A stretch of 64,000 bases of DNA, taken from NCBI RefSeq assembly GCF_947490095.1, contig NZ_CANLFS010000006.1, forward strand, positions 94,760-158,759, in the 5' to 3' direction. Positions 54,373 to 63,924 of the stretch are shown here, piece after piece (the first letter of the stretch is position 1; each line of letters opens with the position of its first letter). Both the position numbers and the translations under genes were made by a program. The stretch comes from an uncultured Halomonas sp. (GTDB lineage: Bacteria; Pseudomonadota; Gammaproteobacteria; Pseudomonadales; Halomonadaceae). The notes beneath the pieces were generated by a model that saw only the letters and a list, made by a program, of their open reading frames with translations, was not told where the DNA came from and did not search any database.

Positions 54373-57207
54373 TTACAGATTGAAGGCGTCTTCCACCAGC
54401 TGGCGCTGCTGTTCGGTGTGCACGGACATGTAGCCAGCGGCGGGGGCCGCCGATGCCGGGCGACCGGCAAATTTCAACTTGCCACCCAGGCCGTTCTTGA
54501 GCATGTCCGCCACGGCACGCATATGGTGCTGACTCGAATACCAGGCACCCTGGTTGAGCGGCTCTTCCTGGCACCACACGATATCGGTGACGTTGGTATA
54601 GTCCTTGATCGCCGCGAGCAGCTCTTCCTTGGGGAAGGGGTAGAGCTGTTCGATACGCAGGATGGCGACGTCGTCACGGCCATTTTCCTCGCGCCAACTG
54701 GCCAGGTCATAGTAGACCTTGCCGGCACACAGGATGATGCGCTCGACATTCTGCGCCTCCAGCTTGGCCTGGTCGGGCAGCACCATCTGGAACTTGCCTT
54801 CGGCCAGCTCGTCCAGGCTCGACGTGGCATCCTTGTGGCGCAGCAGGCTCTTGGGCGACATCACCACCAGCGGTTTTCTGACCTTGCGAATCACCTGGCG
54901 GCGCAGCAGGTGGAAAATCTGCGCCGGCGTGGTCGGCACACAGACCTGCATGTTCTGCTCGGCACACATCTGCAGGAAGCGCTCGAGACGCGCCGAGGAG
55001 TGCTCGGGGCCCTGCCCTTCGTAGCCGTGAGGCAACAGCATGGTCAACCCGCACAGCCGCCCCCACTTGGTCTCGCCGGAAGAGATGAACTGGTCGACCA
55101 CCACCTGGGCACCGTTGAAGAAGTCCCCGAACTGAGCCTCCCAGATCACCAGATCATTGGGCGCGGTGGTGGCATAGCCATACTCGAAGCCCAGCACGGC
55201 CTCCTCGGAGAGGTAGGAGTCGTGGATGGTGAAGCGTGGCTGGCCATCGGCCATATGCTGCAGCGGCACATGAACGCTGCCGTCCTTCTGGTTATGCACC
55301 ACCGCATGGCGGTGGGAGAAGGTGCCGCGGCCAACGTCCTGACCGGTGATGCGTACGGCATGTCCCTGGTCGATCAGCGTGGCGTAGGCCAGGGTCTCGG
55401 CGAAGCCCCAGTTGAGTGCCAGGCCACCGGCCTGCATCTTGCGGCGATCATCGTAGATCTTGGCCACCTGGCGCTGTACCTCGACGCTGCCGGGAATCTC
55501 GCACATCTTGGCCGCCAGCCGCTGCAGCTTCTTCATGGGCACCGACGTGTCGGCATGGCCGGTCCACTCTTGTCCCAGGTAAGGCTTCCAGTCGACGAAC
55601 AGTGAGGTGTTGGGCTCCTGGACCAGGGCGTTGGCCACATGATTGCCGGCCATCAGGTCTTCGCGATAGGTCTCGATCATCGCCTTGGCCTCGTCCTCGG
55701 AGAGGACGCCCTGGGCCACCAGCCGCTCGGCATAGATGGCCCGGGCGGAAGGATGGTCCTTGATCTTGCGATACATCATCGGCTGGGTGCCGCTGGGCTC
55801 GTCGGCCTCGTTGTGACCGCGCCGGCGATAGCACACCAGGTCGATCACGACATCCTTCTTGAACTGCTGACGGTAATCCAGCGCCACCTGGGTGGCATGC
55901 AGCACGGCGTCGGGATCATCGCCGTTGACGTGGAAGACCGGTGCCTGGACCATCTTGGCGATATCGGTGCAGTACTCCGTGGACCGCGAGTCCTCGGGGT
56001 GCGACGTCGTAAAGCCAACCTGGTTGTTGATGACGATATGTACCGTGCCGCCGGTCTTGTAGGCACGGGTCTGGGACATCTGGAAGGTCTCCATGACCAC
56101 GCCCTGACCGGCGAAGGCGGCATCGCCGTGCACGTTGATCGGCAGTACCTTGGTGCCCTCGAGGTCGTCGCGACGATCCTGACGGGCACGCACCGACCCC
56201 TCGACCACCGGCGAGACGATCTCGAGGTGGGAGGGGTTGAAGCCCAGGGCCAAGTGCACTTCGCCGCCCGGGGTCATGGCGTTGGAGCTGAAGCCCTGGT
56301 GATACTTGACGTCACCGGAGCCCCGCTCGATCACCTTCTTGCCGTCGAACTCGTCGATCAGGTCGCCGGGGTTCTTGCCCAGGATATTGACCAGCAGGTT
56401 AAGACGGCCGCGGTGGGCCATGCCGATGACCACTTCCTTGATGCCGTAGCCGCCTCCACGCTGGATCAGCTCATCCATCATCGGAATGAAGGTCTCGCCT
56501 CCCTCCAGGCCGAAGCGCTTGGTGCCGGGATACTTGGAGGCCAGATAGTTCTCCAGCCCCTCGGCGGCGGTCAGCCTTTCCAGGACGTGCTGACGAACGC
56601 CATTCTTGAAGGCCGGTGCACTGCGTACCGACTCGAAGCGTTGCTGCAGCCAGCGCTTCTCCTCGGTGTCGACGATGTGCATGATCTCGCAGCCGATGGA
56701 GCGACAGTAGGTCTGCTCCAGGGCCTCGACGATCTCCTTGAGCGGGGCCTTGTTCATTCCCAGGAAGAACGAGCCGGTCTGGAACTCGGTATCGAGATCG
56801 CTCTTCGTCAGCTGGTGGAAAGAGAGATCCAGGTCGGGGACCGGCTTTTCGCTGCGCAGCTTGAGCGGGTCGATATCGGCCTTCTGATGACCGCGGAAGC
56901 GGTAGGCGTTAATCAGCTGCAGGACCCTGACTTGCTTGCGATTCTCCTCGCTGTCAGCGGCCGCGGGGGCCAGCGCCGTGCGACGCTGCTTGGCCAGCTG
57001 ATGGAACTGGTCGCGAACGGGCGCCAGGGGAACATCATGGTGGGGACCGTCTTCGGGGCGCGGCAGCTCGTCAAAATACTGGCGCCACTCATCGGGAACG
57101 GTAGAGGGGTCATCGAGGTACTGCTCGTAGAGCGCTTCCACATAGTGGACATTACTGCCACTGACGTGAGAGGAGCGCCACATCAACTCCATTATGCCTT
57201 GTTGCAT
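54373..57207 (-). CDS. sucA: 2-oxoglutarate dehydrogenase E1
   Basis: Thiamin diphosphate-dependent E1, 944 residues, that decarboxylates 2-oxoglutarate and passes succinyl to SucB. MELMWRSSHVSGSNVHYVEALYEQYL-type start, GMAHRGRLNLLVNILGKNPG near residue 260, GDAAFAGQGVVMETFQMS (ThDP-binding) near 370, and NNQVGFTTSHPEDSRSTEY near 400 are typical. ATG 57207 fits the pseudomonad N-terminus; ATG 57192 with AAGG at better spacing is an alternative. A frame extending to 57372 is not supported. The gap to sdhB contains a terminator-like hairpin. Confidence 0.96.
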   Translation of the reverse strand: MQQGIMELMWRSSHVSGSNVHYVEALYEQYLDDPSTVPDEWRQYFDELPRPEDGPHHDVPLAPVRDQFHQLAKQRRTALAPAAADSEENRKQVRVLQLINAYRFRGHQKADIDPLKLRSEKPVPDLDLSFHQLTKSDLDTEFQTGSFFLGMNKAPLKEIVEALEQTYCRSIGCEIMHIVDTEEKRWLQQRFESVRSAPAFKNGVRQHVLERLTAAEGLENYLASKYPGTKRFGLEGGETFIPMMDELIQRGGGYGIKEVVIGMAHRGRLNLLVNILGKNPGDLIDEFDGKKVIERGSGDVKYHQGFSSNAMTPGGEVHLALGFNPSHLEIVSPVVEGSVRARQDRRDDLEGTKVLPINVHGDAAFAGQGVVMETFQMSQTRAYKTGGTVHIVINNQVGFTTSHPEDSRSTEYCTDIAKMVQAPVFHVNGDDPDAVLHATQVALDYRQQFKKDVVIDLVCYRRRGHNEADEPSGTQPMMYRKIKDHPSARAIYAERLVAQGVLSEDEAKAMIETYREDLMAGNHVANALVQEPNTSLFVDWKPYLGQEWTGHADTSVPMKKLQRLAAKMCEIPGSVEVQRQVAKIYDDRRKMQAGGLALNWGFAETLAYATLIDQGHAVRITGQDVGRGTFSHRHAVVHNQKDGSVHVPLQHMADGQPRFTIHDSYLSEEAVLGFEYGYATTAPNDLVIWEAQFGDFFNGAQVVVDQFISSGETKWGRLCGLTMLLPHGYEGQGPEHSSARLERFLQMCAEQNMQVCVPTTPAQIFHLLRRQVIRKVRKPLVVMSPKSLLRHKDATSSLDELAEGKFQMVLPDQAKLEAQNVERIILCAGKVYYDLASWREENGRDDVAILRIEQLYPFPKEELLAAIKDYTNVTDIVWCQEEPLNQGAWYSSQHHMRAVADMLKNGLGGKLKFAGRPASAAPAAGYMSVHTEQQRQLVEDAFNL

Positions 57208-57352
57208 CTCTCGGTCACCCTGCACTGATGGGGTGTAATCGGCGTCACCGCGACGCGGCCACGGCGACATCGGTAGTGCCCTGCCGGCTGGGGCCCATGC
57301 GTTTCCGGCGTTTCCGGCCGTCGCGGGCCCGAAACCTGGACTGTCATGGTCA

Positions 57353-57379
57353 AAAGCCGGCACCCAGGGCACCGGCTTT
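57353..57379 (-). terminator. Hairpin between sdhB and sucA
   Basis: Read on the minus strand, AAAGCCGG and CCGGCTTT arms enclose a GC-rich inner segment, about 95 nt after the sdhB stop. The T-run is short. It may separate the sdh transcript from sucA or just reduce read-through. Confidence 0.55.
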
Positions 57380-57474
57380 CAACGCTGTGTCCCTGTCACC
57401 CGCGGCTCAGGGTCGCGAGTGACAGCTGTGGCATATGATAACAAGCCACGGGACACGATTTAAGTGCCATTCGC

Positions 57475-58179
57475 TCAGGTGCTGTCGGCCAGCAACATCT
57501 CGCGGATCTTGCCGATCGCCCGAGTGGGGTTGAGCCCCTTGGGACATACTGCCACACAGTTCATGATGCCGCGGCAACGGAACACGCTGAACGGATCCTC
57601 GAGCTCGGACAGACGATCCCGAGTGGCGGTATCCCGGGAGTCCACCAGGAAGCGATAGGACTGCAGCAGACCCGCCGGCCCCACGAACTTGTCCGGATTC
57701 CACCAGAACGACGGGCAGGACGTGGAACAGCAGGCGCACAGGATACACTCGTAGAGGCCGTCGAGCTTCTCGCGGTCCTCCGGCGACTGCAGGCGCTCGA
57801 TGGCCGGCGCCGGCTCATCGTTCTGCAGGTAGGGCTGAATGCGCTCGTACTGCTGATAGAACAGCCCCATGTCGACCACCAGGTCGCGGATCACCGGCAG
57901 GCCCGGCAGCGGCCGCAGCACCAGCTTGCCACCTTTCACCACCTCGGAGAGCGGGGTAATGCAGGCCAGGCCGTTCTTGCCGTTCATGTTCATGCCGTCG
58001 GACCCGCACACCCCCTCGCGGCAGCTGCGACGATAGGCCAGGCCGTTGTCCTGCTCCTTCATCATGTGCAGGACGTCCAGCACCATGACATCGCGGTCCT
58101 GGGTGTCGACCTGAAACTCCTGCATGTAAGGCGCGGAGTCGGTCTCTGGGTTGTAGCGGTAGATGGATACCTGAAGCAT
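57475..58179 (-). CDS. sdhB: Succinate dehydrogenase iron-sulfur subunit
   Basis: Electron-transfer subunit of complex II, 234 residues. Cysteine sets for the three clusters are present: CREGVCGSDGMNMNG with the later LACITPL Cys (2Fe-2S, near residue 55), CILCACCSTSCPSFWWN (4Fe-4S, near 145), and CRGIMNCVAVCPKGLNP (3Fe-4S, near 205). It starts 26 nt after sdhA and ends the sdhCDAB operon. Confidence 0.97.
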   Translation of the reverse strand: MLQVSIYRYNPETDSAPYMQEFQVDTQDRDVMVLDVLHMMKEQDNGLAYRRSCREGVCGSDGMNMNGKNGLACITPLSEVVKGGKLVLRPLPGLPVIRDLVVDMGLFYQQYERIQPYLQNDEPAPAIERLQSPEDREKLDGLYECILCACCSTSCPSFWWNPDKFVGPAGLLQSYRFLVDSRDTATRDRLSELEDPFSVFRCRGIMNCVAVCPKGLNPTRAIGKIREMLLADST

Positions 58180-58205
58180 CGTGACTCACCCTCGTGTTAG
58201 CTGAA

Positions 58206-59978
58206 TTAGTAGGTGCGGATTTTCGGCTCGAAGGTGTCGACGGTCCGGGGCGAGAAGTTGACATCACGCTGACCGACCGTCTTGTCGGCCGGGAAGTAGA
58301 GCGAGTGCTTCAGCCAGTTGACGTCGTCACGGTCCGGATAGTCATAGCGGGAGTGGGCGCCACGACTCTCCTTGCGCTCCAGCGCGGCAACGGCCGTGGC
58401 CTCGGCGACTTCCATCAGGTTATCGAGCTCGAGGGCCTCGACGCGGGCGGTGTTGAAGGCGTTGGACTTGTCCGGCAGGTAGGCATTGTCGATACGGCCA
58501 CGCAGCTCGGCCAACTGCTTGACGCCCTTCTGCATGTTCTCTTCTTCGCGGAACACGCCGAAGGAGTTCTGCATGATGGACTGCAGCTCACGCTTGAGCT
58601 CCGGCACGGTCTCGCCACCCTCCGACTCGTTCCAGCGAGTGATGCGCTTCATCGCCGTCTCGATATCGGACTCGGAGGCGTCGAGGTAATCGATGCCCTC
58701 GTTGAGCGCGCCCTCGATGAACATGCCGGCGGCACGCCCGAATACCACGAGGTCGAGCAGCGAGTTGCCACCCAGACGGTTGGCACCGTGCACCGATACA
58801 CAGGCCGCCTCGCCACAGGCGAACAGGCCGTTGACGATCTGGTCCTTGCCGTCTTCGCCGCGCATGATGGCCTGGCCGTGCACGTTGGTCGGCACGCCGC
58901 CCATCATGTAGTGGCAGGTCGGCACCACCGGGATCGGCTCCTTGGCCGGGTCCACATGGGCGAAGGTCTTGGAGAGCTCGACGATGCCGGGCAGACGCTT
59001 GCCGAGGACTTCCTCGCCCAGGTGATCCAGCTTGAGGTAGACGTGATCGCCGTTCTCGCCGCAACCACGACCCTCGAGGATCTCCATGACCATGGAGCGT
59101 GCCACCACGTCGCGGCCGGCCAGGTCCTTGGCGTTGGGGGCGTAACGCTCCATGAAGCGCTCGCCGTCCTTGTTGATCAGGTAGCCACCCTCGCCGCGAC
59201 AGCCTTCGGTCACCAGGGTCCCCGCCCCATAGATGCCGGTGGGGTGGAACTGCCACATCTCCATGTCCTGCATCGGGAAGCCGGCACGCAGCGCCATGCC
59301 GATGCCGTCGCCGGTGTTGATCAGGGCGTTGGTGGTTGAGGCGTAGATGCGACCCGAGCCGCCGGTCGCCAGAACGGTGGCCTTGGACTTGACGTGCACC
59401 ACTTCGCCGGTCTCGATATCCATGGCGATGCAGCCCACCACGTCGCCGTTGGCGTTCTTGACCAGGTCAACGGCGTACCACTCGTTGAGGAAGGTGGTAT
59501 TGTTCTTCAGGTTATTCTGATAAAGGGTATGCAAAAGCGCATGACCGGTACGGTCGGCCGCGGCACAGGTCCGTGCGGCCTGGCCGCCGGCGCCGAAGTC
59601 CTTGGACTGGCCACCGAACGGGCGCTGGTAGATGCGGCCGTTGTCGAAGCGGGAGAACGGCAGACCCATGTGCTCGAGCTCGAAGACGGCCTTGGGGCCC
59701 TCGGAGCACAGGTATTCGGCGGCGTCCTGGTCGGCGATATAGTCGCCGCCCTTGACGGTGTCATACATGTGCCAGCGCCAGTCATCGTCGGGGTCGGCGG
59801 AGGCAATGGCACAGGTGATGCCACCCTGGGCGGATACCGTATGCGAACGGGTCGGAAAGACCTTGGAGAGCACCGCGGTCTTCTTGCCGGACTGGGCCAG
59901 CTCGAGGGCGGCCCGCAGGCCGGCACCGCCACCACCGATAATGATGGCGTCGAAAGACAGGCTACGCATGTTGGACAT
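58206..59978 (-). CDS. sdhA: Succinate dehydrogenase flavoprotein subunit
   Basis: Catalytic FAD subunit that oxidises succinate to fumarate, 590 residues. The FAD motif [17 protein letters not shown] is at residue 11. [15 protein letters not shown] near 45 contains the His for covalent [24 protein letters not shown] near 240 holds substrate-binding residues, and [16 protein letters not shown] is near 400. The start is three bases after the sdhD stop. Confidence 0.97.
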   Translation of the reverse strand: MSNMRSLSFDAIIIGGGGAGLRAALELAQSGKKTAVLSKVFPTRSHTVSAQGGITCAIASADPDDDWRWHMYDTVKGGDYIADQDAAEYLCSEGPKAVFELEHMGLPFSRFDNGRIYQRPFGGQSKDFGAGGQAARTCAAADRTGHALLHTLYQNNLKNNTTFLNEWYAVDLVKNANGDVVGCIAMDIETGEVVHVKSKATVLATGGSGRIYASTTNALINTGDGIGMALRAGFPMQDMEMWQFHPTGIYGAGTLVTEGCRGEGGYLINKDGERFMERYAPNAKDLAGRDVVARSMVMEILEGRGCGENGDHVYLKLDHLGEEVLGKRLPGIVELSKTFAHVDPAKEPIPVVPTCHYMMGGVPTNVHGQAIMRGEDGKDQIVNGLFACGEAACVSVHGANRLGGNSLLDLVVFGRAAGMFIEGALNEGIDYLDASESDIETAMKRITRWNESEGGETVPELKRELQSIMQNSFGVFREEENMQKGVKQLAELRGRIDNAYLPDKSNAFNTARVEALELDNLMEVAEATAVAALERKESRGAHSRYDYPDRDDVNWLKHSLYFPADKTVGQRDVNFSPRTVDTFEPKIRTY

Positions 59979-59981
59979 GAA

Positions 59982-60329
59982 TCAGGCTCCCCACAGAATC
60001 TGAATGCCCCAGACCAGGAAGGCAAAGATGGCCAGGATGACAAGAATTTGAACGGTCAGGCGAATGGCGGTCGACTTGAGGTAGTCGGTGGTCACGGTCC
60101 ACAGTCCCACCCAGGCATGACCCGCTATAGAGATAAAGGCCAGCAGCGAGAAGATGCGCATCCAGGTCTGGGAGAAAAGGCCGCTCCAGGTCAGATAGTC
60201 GAGGTCCGGATTGAATAGCAGGAAGAGAACGATAAAGAGCGTATAGGCCGCCATGATGACGGCGGAGACCCGCTGGATCAGCCAGTCGGAAAGGCCGCTG
60301 CGACCCAGGTTCGTGACGTTGGTTACCAT
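59982..60329 (-). CDS. sdhD: Succinate dehydrogenase membrane anchor subunit D
   Basis: A 115-residue, three-helix anchor that helps bind quinone and heme b. VQRVSAVIMAAYTLFIVLFLL-like first helix, then LAFISIAGHAWVGLWTVTTDYL, whose His is the expected heme ligand, and TVQILVILAIFAFLVWGIQILW. Overlaps sdhC by seven bases. Confidence 0.95.
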   Translation of the reverse strand: MVTNVTNLGRSGLSDWLIQRVSAVIMAAYTLFIVLFLLFNPDLDYLTWSGLFSQTWMRIFSLLAFISIAGHAWVGLWTVTTDYLKSTAIRLTVQILVILAIFAFLVWGIQILWGA

Positions 60330-60700
60330 ACCCAGACTCCCGCCAGAATGATCAGTACGGCGCTGGCCACCACGGTGACCTGTGCCTTCTTGTGGCCGCC
60401 CTCGAGGGTCACACCAATATCCATGTCCATCAGCATATGCTTGATGCCAGCCACAAAGTGAAAGGCCAGGGCAGACAGCAGCCCCCAGGCGATCAGCTTG
60501 GCCAGGAAGTTGCTAGCCAGGGCATCACTGACCGCGACAAAGCCTGCCGGGGAGGCGAGCGACTTGCTCAACGCCCAGAAGGCAAAGATCAGGCCGATGA
60601 AGAGGATGACGCCGGTGATGCGGTGAGCGATCGACGTCAGGGCGGGTAACGGAAACTGTATCGTGGACAGATCCAGATTTACGGGTCGTTTGCTATTCAC
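60323..60700 (-). CDS. sdhC: Succinate dehydrogenase cytochrome b556 subunit C
   Basis: A 125-residue, three-helix anchor. MNSKRPVNLDLSTIQFPLPA at the start, SIAHRITGVILFIGLIFAF with the Ser/His/Arg quinone-site motif, and LLSALAFHFVAGIKHMLMDMD with the heme His are all typical. The start codon is GTG (60700) with a weak ribosome site. First gene of sdhCDAB; a strong promoter is visible upstream. Confidence 0.95.
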   Translation of the reverse strand: MNSKRPVNLDLSTIQFPLPALTSIAHRITGVILFIGLIFAFWALSKSLASPAGFVAVSDALASNFLAKLIAWGLLSALAFHFVAGIKHMLMDMDIGVTLEGGHKKAQVTVVASAVLIILAGVWVW

Positions 60701-60831
60701 GGCTCTCTACACACTCTCTATGGCACGCTCAGGAAGCTTGGACAAGCTCCGGGCGGGCGGTGGTTTCGGGAAGGCATCGGCCGTTGCCGGAAGTGGCAAG
60801 ACCGGCTGCACCTGCCAGTCGCGCGGGGTGG

Positions 60832-60860
60832 ATTATAGGGGGCCGTCCGCCCCATGACAA
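60832..60860 (-). promoter_or_regulatory. Sigma-70 promoter of sdhCDAB
   Basis: On the minus strand TTGTCA (60860-60855), 17 bp, TATAAT (60837-60832). The -10 is a perfect match. The expected start of transcription near 60825 leaves a leader of about 125 nt before sdhC. The divergent gap 60701-61152 (452 bp) holds only this promoter, the gltA promoter and no gene. Confidence 0.75.
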
Positions 60861-61034
60861 ACCGAGAACGCCTCGGCTAGACCATGGTGCAAACTCGGTC
60901 GCCCCCTTTATTCGCCTGGGTTTCACCGCATCGCGGGCAGGGACGCCGGCCCATATGGTGCTGCGCACCATTTCCTTGACAATCCATGGACAAAATCAAC
61001 ACCCTTGCACACGCAATAGCGTGCCATCGGCTAA

Positions 61035-61062
61035 TTGACAATCGCTGACACGCTTCTATAGT
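61035..61062 (+). promoter_or_regulatory. Sigma-70 promoter of gltA
   Basis: TTGACA (61035-61040), 16 bp, TATAGT (61057-61062). The -35 is perfect and the -10 has one mismatch. Transcription would begin near 61069, giving a leader of about 85 nt. Confidence 0.75.
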
Positions 61063-61152
61063 GGGCGAACCTTTTTCGCCGGCACCCCCAGCGAAGACGC
61101 CAAAAAATGAATGACTTATCGCCCTAATCACGAACTCGAGAGGAGGCCTTTC

Positions 61153-62436
61153 ATGGCTGACAGGAAAGCGACGCTGACAGTTGACGGCCTGGACAAGACG
61201 ATCGAGCTACCCGTCTACTCGGGCGCCATGGGCCCCGACGTGGTAGACGTCCGCGGCCTCGGCGCCGAAGGCCTGTTCACCTACGACCCCGGCTTCATGG
61301 CCACCTCCTCTTGCCAGTCCGCGATTACCTATATCGATGGCGGCAAGGGCATGCTGCTGCACCGCGGCTTCCCCATCGACCAGCTGGCCAAGAGTTCGAA
61401 CTTCGTCGAGCTCTGCTACCTGCTGCTGTTCGGCGAACTGCCCAATGACGCGCAGTACGCCGACTTCGAGTCGCGGGTCAGCAACCACACCATGGTCCAC
61501 GACCAGATCAACAACTTCTTCAAGGGCTTCCGTCGCGATGCCCATCCCATGTCCATCCTGTGCGGCGTGGTCGGCGGGCTGGCCGCCTTCTATCACGACC
61601 ACATGGACATCACCAAGGAAGAAGACCGCATCATCAGCGCCATCCGCCTGATTGCCAAGATGCCGACCATCGCCGCGATGTCTCACAAGTACAACGTTGG
61701 CCAGCCCTTCAACTACCCTCGCAACGGCCTGAGCTATGCCGAGAACTTCCTCTACATGATGTTCAGCAACCCCTGCGAGGAATACACGATCAACCCGGTC
61801 TACGCCAAGGCGATGGACCGCATCTTCATGCTGCACGCCGACCATGAGCAGAACGCCTCCACCTCCACGGTGCGCCTGGCAGGCTCCACCGGTGCCAACC
61901 CCTTCGCCTGCATCAGTGCCGGCATCGCGGCCCTGTGGGGCCCGGCCCACGGCGGCGCCAACGAGGCCGTGCTGAAGATGCTCGACGAAATCGGCGACGA
62001 TTCCGAAGAGAACATCCAGCGCTTCGTCGACAAGGCCAAGGACAAGGATGACCCCTTCAAGCTGATGGGCTTCGGCCACCGCGTCTATCGCAACTTCGAC
62101 CCGCGCGCCAAGGTGATGAAGGAGACCTGCGACGAGGTACTGGCGGAACTCGGCATCGACGACCCTCAGCTGAAGATCGCCAAGCGCCTGGAACAGATCG
62201 CCCTGGAGGACGACTACTTCATCGAGCGCAAGCTCTATCCCAACGTCGACTTCTACTCCGGCATCATCCTCAAGGCCATGGGCATTCCAACCAACATGTT
62301 CACGGTCATCTTCGCCGTCTCTCGTACCATCGGCTGGATCTCCCACTGGAACGAGATGCTCAGCGACAGCTACAAGATCGGCCGCCCACGCCAGCTCTAC
62401 ACCGGCCACCCCCAGCGCGATTATCCGGCCGAGTAA
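61153..62436 (+). CDS. gltA: Citrate synthase (type II, gammaproteobacterial)
   Basis: Condenses acetyl-CoA and oxaloacetate; first TCA enzyme. It has 427 residues, the E. coli-type length (427) of the hexameric, usually NADH-inhibited form. Active-site residues are in [20 protein letters not shown] near residue 235 (His), [18 protein letters not shown] near 270 (His) and [17 protein letters not shown] near 315 (His and, later, Asp). ATG 61153 has GGAGG seven bases upstream. Divergent from the sdh operon. Confidence 0.97.
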   Translation: MADRKATLTVDGLDKTIELPVYSGAMGPDVVDVRGLGAEGLFTYDPGFMATSSCQSAITYIDGGKGMLLHRGFPIDQLAKSSNFVELCYLLLFGELPNDAQYADFESRVSNHTMVHDQINNFFKGFRRDAHPMSILCGVVGGLAAFYHDHMDITKEEDRIISAIRLIAKMPTIAAMSHKYNVGQPFNYPRNGLSYAENFLYMMFSNPCEEYTINPVYAKAMDRIFMLHADHEQNASTSTVRLAGSTGANPFACISAGIAALWGPAHGGANEAVLKMLDEIGDDSEENIQRFVDKAKDKDDPFKLMGFGHRVYRNFDPRAKVMKETCDEVLAELGIDDPQLKIAKRLEQIALEDDYFIERKLYPNVDFYSGIILKAMGIPTNMFTVIFAVSRTIGWISHWNEMLSDSYKIGRPRQLYTGHPQRDYPAE

Positions 62437-62477
62437 GCCTGGCCGCGCGATACATCGCCGCACACGTTATGCTGTTG

Positions 62478-62499
62478 AAAGCCGCCTCCGGGCGGCTTT
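62478..62499 (+). terminator. Hairpin after gltA
   Basis: AAAGCCGCC-TCCG-GGCGGCTTT, a 9-bp stem with a TCCG tetraloop, 41 nt after the gltA stop and just upstream of the next gene. The tail is short (CTTTCTGC). Confidence 0.65.
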
Positions 62500-62543
62500 C
62501 TGCATCCTGCAAGCGTTCAATCATCCCACAAGAAGAGAGAGCC

Positions 62544-63434
62544 ATGAGCCATACCATCTCGACAGTCGCCTTTATCGGTCTGGGCGTCATGGGTTATCCC
62601 ATGGCCGGCCACCTGGCCCGCGCCGGCCTCGACGTTCGCGTATACAACCGCACCCCCGCCAAGGCCGAGGCCTGGACCGAAACGCATGGCGGCAGCCATC
62701 ATGCCACGCCCTGCGAAGCCGCCAGGGGCGCCGACCTGGTCCTGATATGCGTAGGCAATGACGATGACGTGCGCGAGGTCACCACGGGCGAGCACGGCGC
62801 CCTCTCCGGAATGGCCGAGGGCAGCCTGCTGCTGGACCACACCACCGCCTCCGCCGACCTCGCCGAAGCACTGGATACCGCCTGTCGTGAGCGTGGCGTC
62901 GGCTTTATCGACGCGCCGGTTTCCGGCGGCCAGCAGGGAGCGGAGAACGGCGCCCTGACCATCATGTGCGGTGGCGAGGAAGGCGATTTCGCCCGTGCCG
63001 AGCCGATACTCGACCACTATGGGCGGGCGGTGACGCTGATGGGTCCGGTCGGCAGTGGCCAGTTGACCAAGATGGTCAACCAGATCTGCATCGCCGGCCT
63101 GGTCCAGGGCCTCGCCGAGGGACTTCACTTCGCCGAGCAGGCGGGGCTCGACCGTCAGCGCGTCGTAGACGTTGTCGCCAAGGGGGCCGCCGGCTCCTGG
63201 CAGATGGAAAATCGCCATGCCACCATGATTGCCGATGAATACGAACACGGCTTCGCCGTGGACTGGATGCGCAAGGATCTCGGCATCTGTCTGGAGCAGG
63301 CCCGCCGACTCCAGGCGCGCCTGCCCGTGACGGCCCTGGTCGACCAGTTCTACGGCGACCTCCAGGTAATGGGCGGCGGTCGCTGGGACACCTCCGCCCT
63401 GCTGCGCCGCCTGCGCGACATGCGACTCGCCTGA
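62544..63434 (+). CDS. NAD(P)-dependent beta-hydroxyacid dehydrogenase (3-hydroxyisobutyrate dehydrogenase-like)
   Basis: A 296-residue enzyme of the 3-hydroxyisobutyrate/tartronate-semialdehyde/glyoxylate reductase family. VAFIGLGVMGYPMAGHLARAG is the cofactor motif, DHTTASADLAEALD and DAPVSGGQQGAENGALTIMCGG are the substrate loops, and the catalytic Lys is in GSGQLTKMVNQICIAG near residue 175. Typical tail DTSALLRRLRDMRLA. It follows gltA in the same direction after a hairpin, so it may have its own promoter. Distinct from the paralogous enzyme at 36801-37670. Confidence 0.92.
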   Translation: MSHTISTVAFIGLGVMGYPMAGHLARAGLDVRVYNRTPAKAEAWTETHGGSHHATPCEAARGADLVLICVGNDDDVREVTTGEHGALSGMAEGSLLLDHTTASADLAEALDTACRERGVGFIDAPVSGGQQGAENGALTIMCGGEEGDFARAEPILDHYGRAVTLMGPVGSGQLTKMVNQICIAGLVQGLAEGLHFAEQAGLDRQRVVDVVAKGAAGSWQMENRHATMIADEYEHGFAVDWMRKDLGICLEQARRLQARLPVTALVDQFYGDLQVMGGGRWDTSALLRRLRDMRLA

Positions 63435-63825
63435 CCCCCGGCGGCGGTCCTTCCGGCCCGCCGCCACCCTACTTTTCCACTGCCTCGGCGTTTTCCACAC
63501 TTTCTGTGGATAAACCTGTTCAAAACCCTTAGAAAAGGTCTCACAATCGCCATATTCAGCGGCCTGGCCTTAGATTGTTCATTTTTTGATCTATTATAAG
63601 TTACTGTTTTTAAACAACTTTATGACAAGGCGTCGAAGATGAAGCACTTCTCGCCGTCTGTGCACAGACAGAGGGCGCGGAACCGCGACAAGTGGACAAG
63701 TCAAGTGGGAATAGCCAAAAAATGGGTGCTGAGAACGCGCATCCCATGAAGGATCTCGATGCCACCGACGGCGGCAAGAGAAAAAGAAAGGGCACTCAAA
63801 AAAGAGTGCCCTTGCTTGAGGAAGG
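63435..63825. other. AT-rich intergenic region with DnaA-box-like 9-mers
   Basis: A 391-bp gap without a convincing gene. TTTTCCACA (63491-63499, one mismatch) and TGTGGATAA (63505-63513, exact match on the reverse strand to TTATCCACA) are inverted DnaA-box-like 9-mers, five bases apart. They are followed by a markedly AT-rich stretch (about 63570-63627) containing a GATC site and ATTATAAG. A 14-bp palindrome GTCTGTGCACAGAC lies at 63656-63669. A 36-codon frame (63639-63749, starting MKHFSPSV) has a poor ribosome site and is probably chance. Confidence 0.5.
63781..63811 (-). terminator. Intrinsic terminator of the tRNA-Ala/tRNA-Glu transcript
   Basis: On the minus strand GGGCACTC-TTTTTT-GAGTGCCC is followed by TTTCTTTTTC, directly after tRNA-Glu. 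An 8-bp stem with a T-rich tail. Confidence 0.85.
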
Positions 63826-63901
63826 TGGCGTCCCATAGGGGGTTCGAACCCCTGTTACCGCCGTGAAAGGGCGGTGTCCTAGGCCACTAGACGAATGGGA
63901 C
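63826..63901 (-). tRNA. tRNA-Glu (TTC), copy 4
   Basis: Minus-strand tRNA-Glu with anticodon TTC and encoded CCA. It differs slightly in the D arm (CCTAGGCC on the plus strand) from the three copies near 16 kb. Confidence 0.96.
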
Positions 63902-63924
63902 GGAATCTTCACGCGAGACACGTT

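Noticed and set aside
53182..55605. Long plus-strand frame (807 codons) opposite sucB and sucA
   Set aside because: Antisense shadow of two unmistakable TCA genes, with low-complexity Gly/His/Leu-rich translation.
63656..63669. LexA-like site in the palindrome GTCTGTGCACAGAC
   Set aside because: The CTGT-N8-ACAG spacing of a LexA box is not met and no SOS gene is adjacent.
63639..63749. Small basic 36-residue protein
   Set aside because: The ribosome site is weak, there is no recognisable family, and it overlaps the AT-rich/palindromic region. More likely chance.
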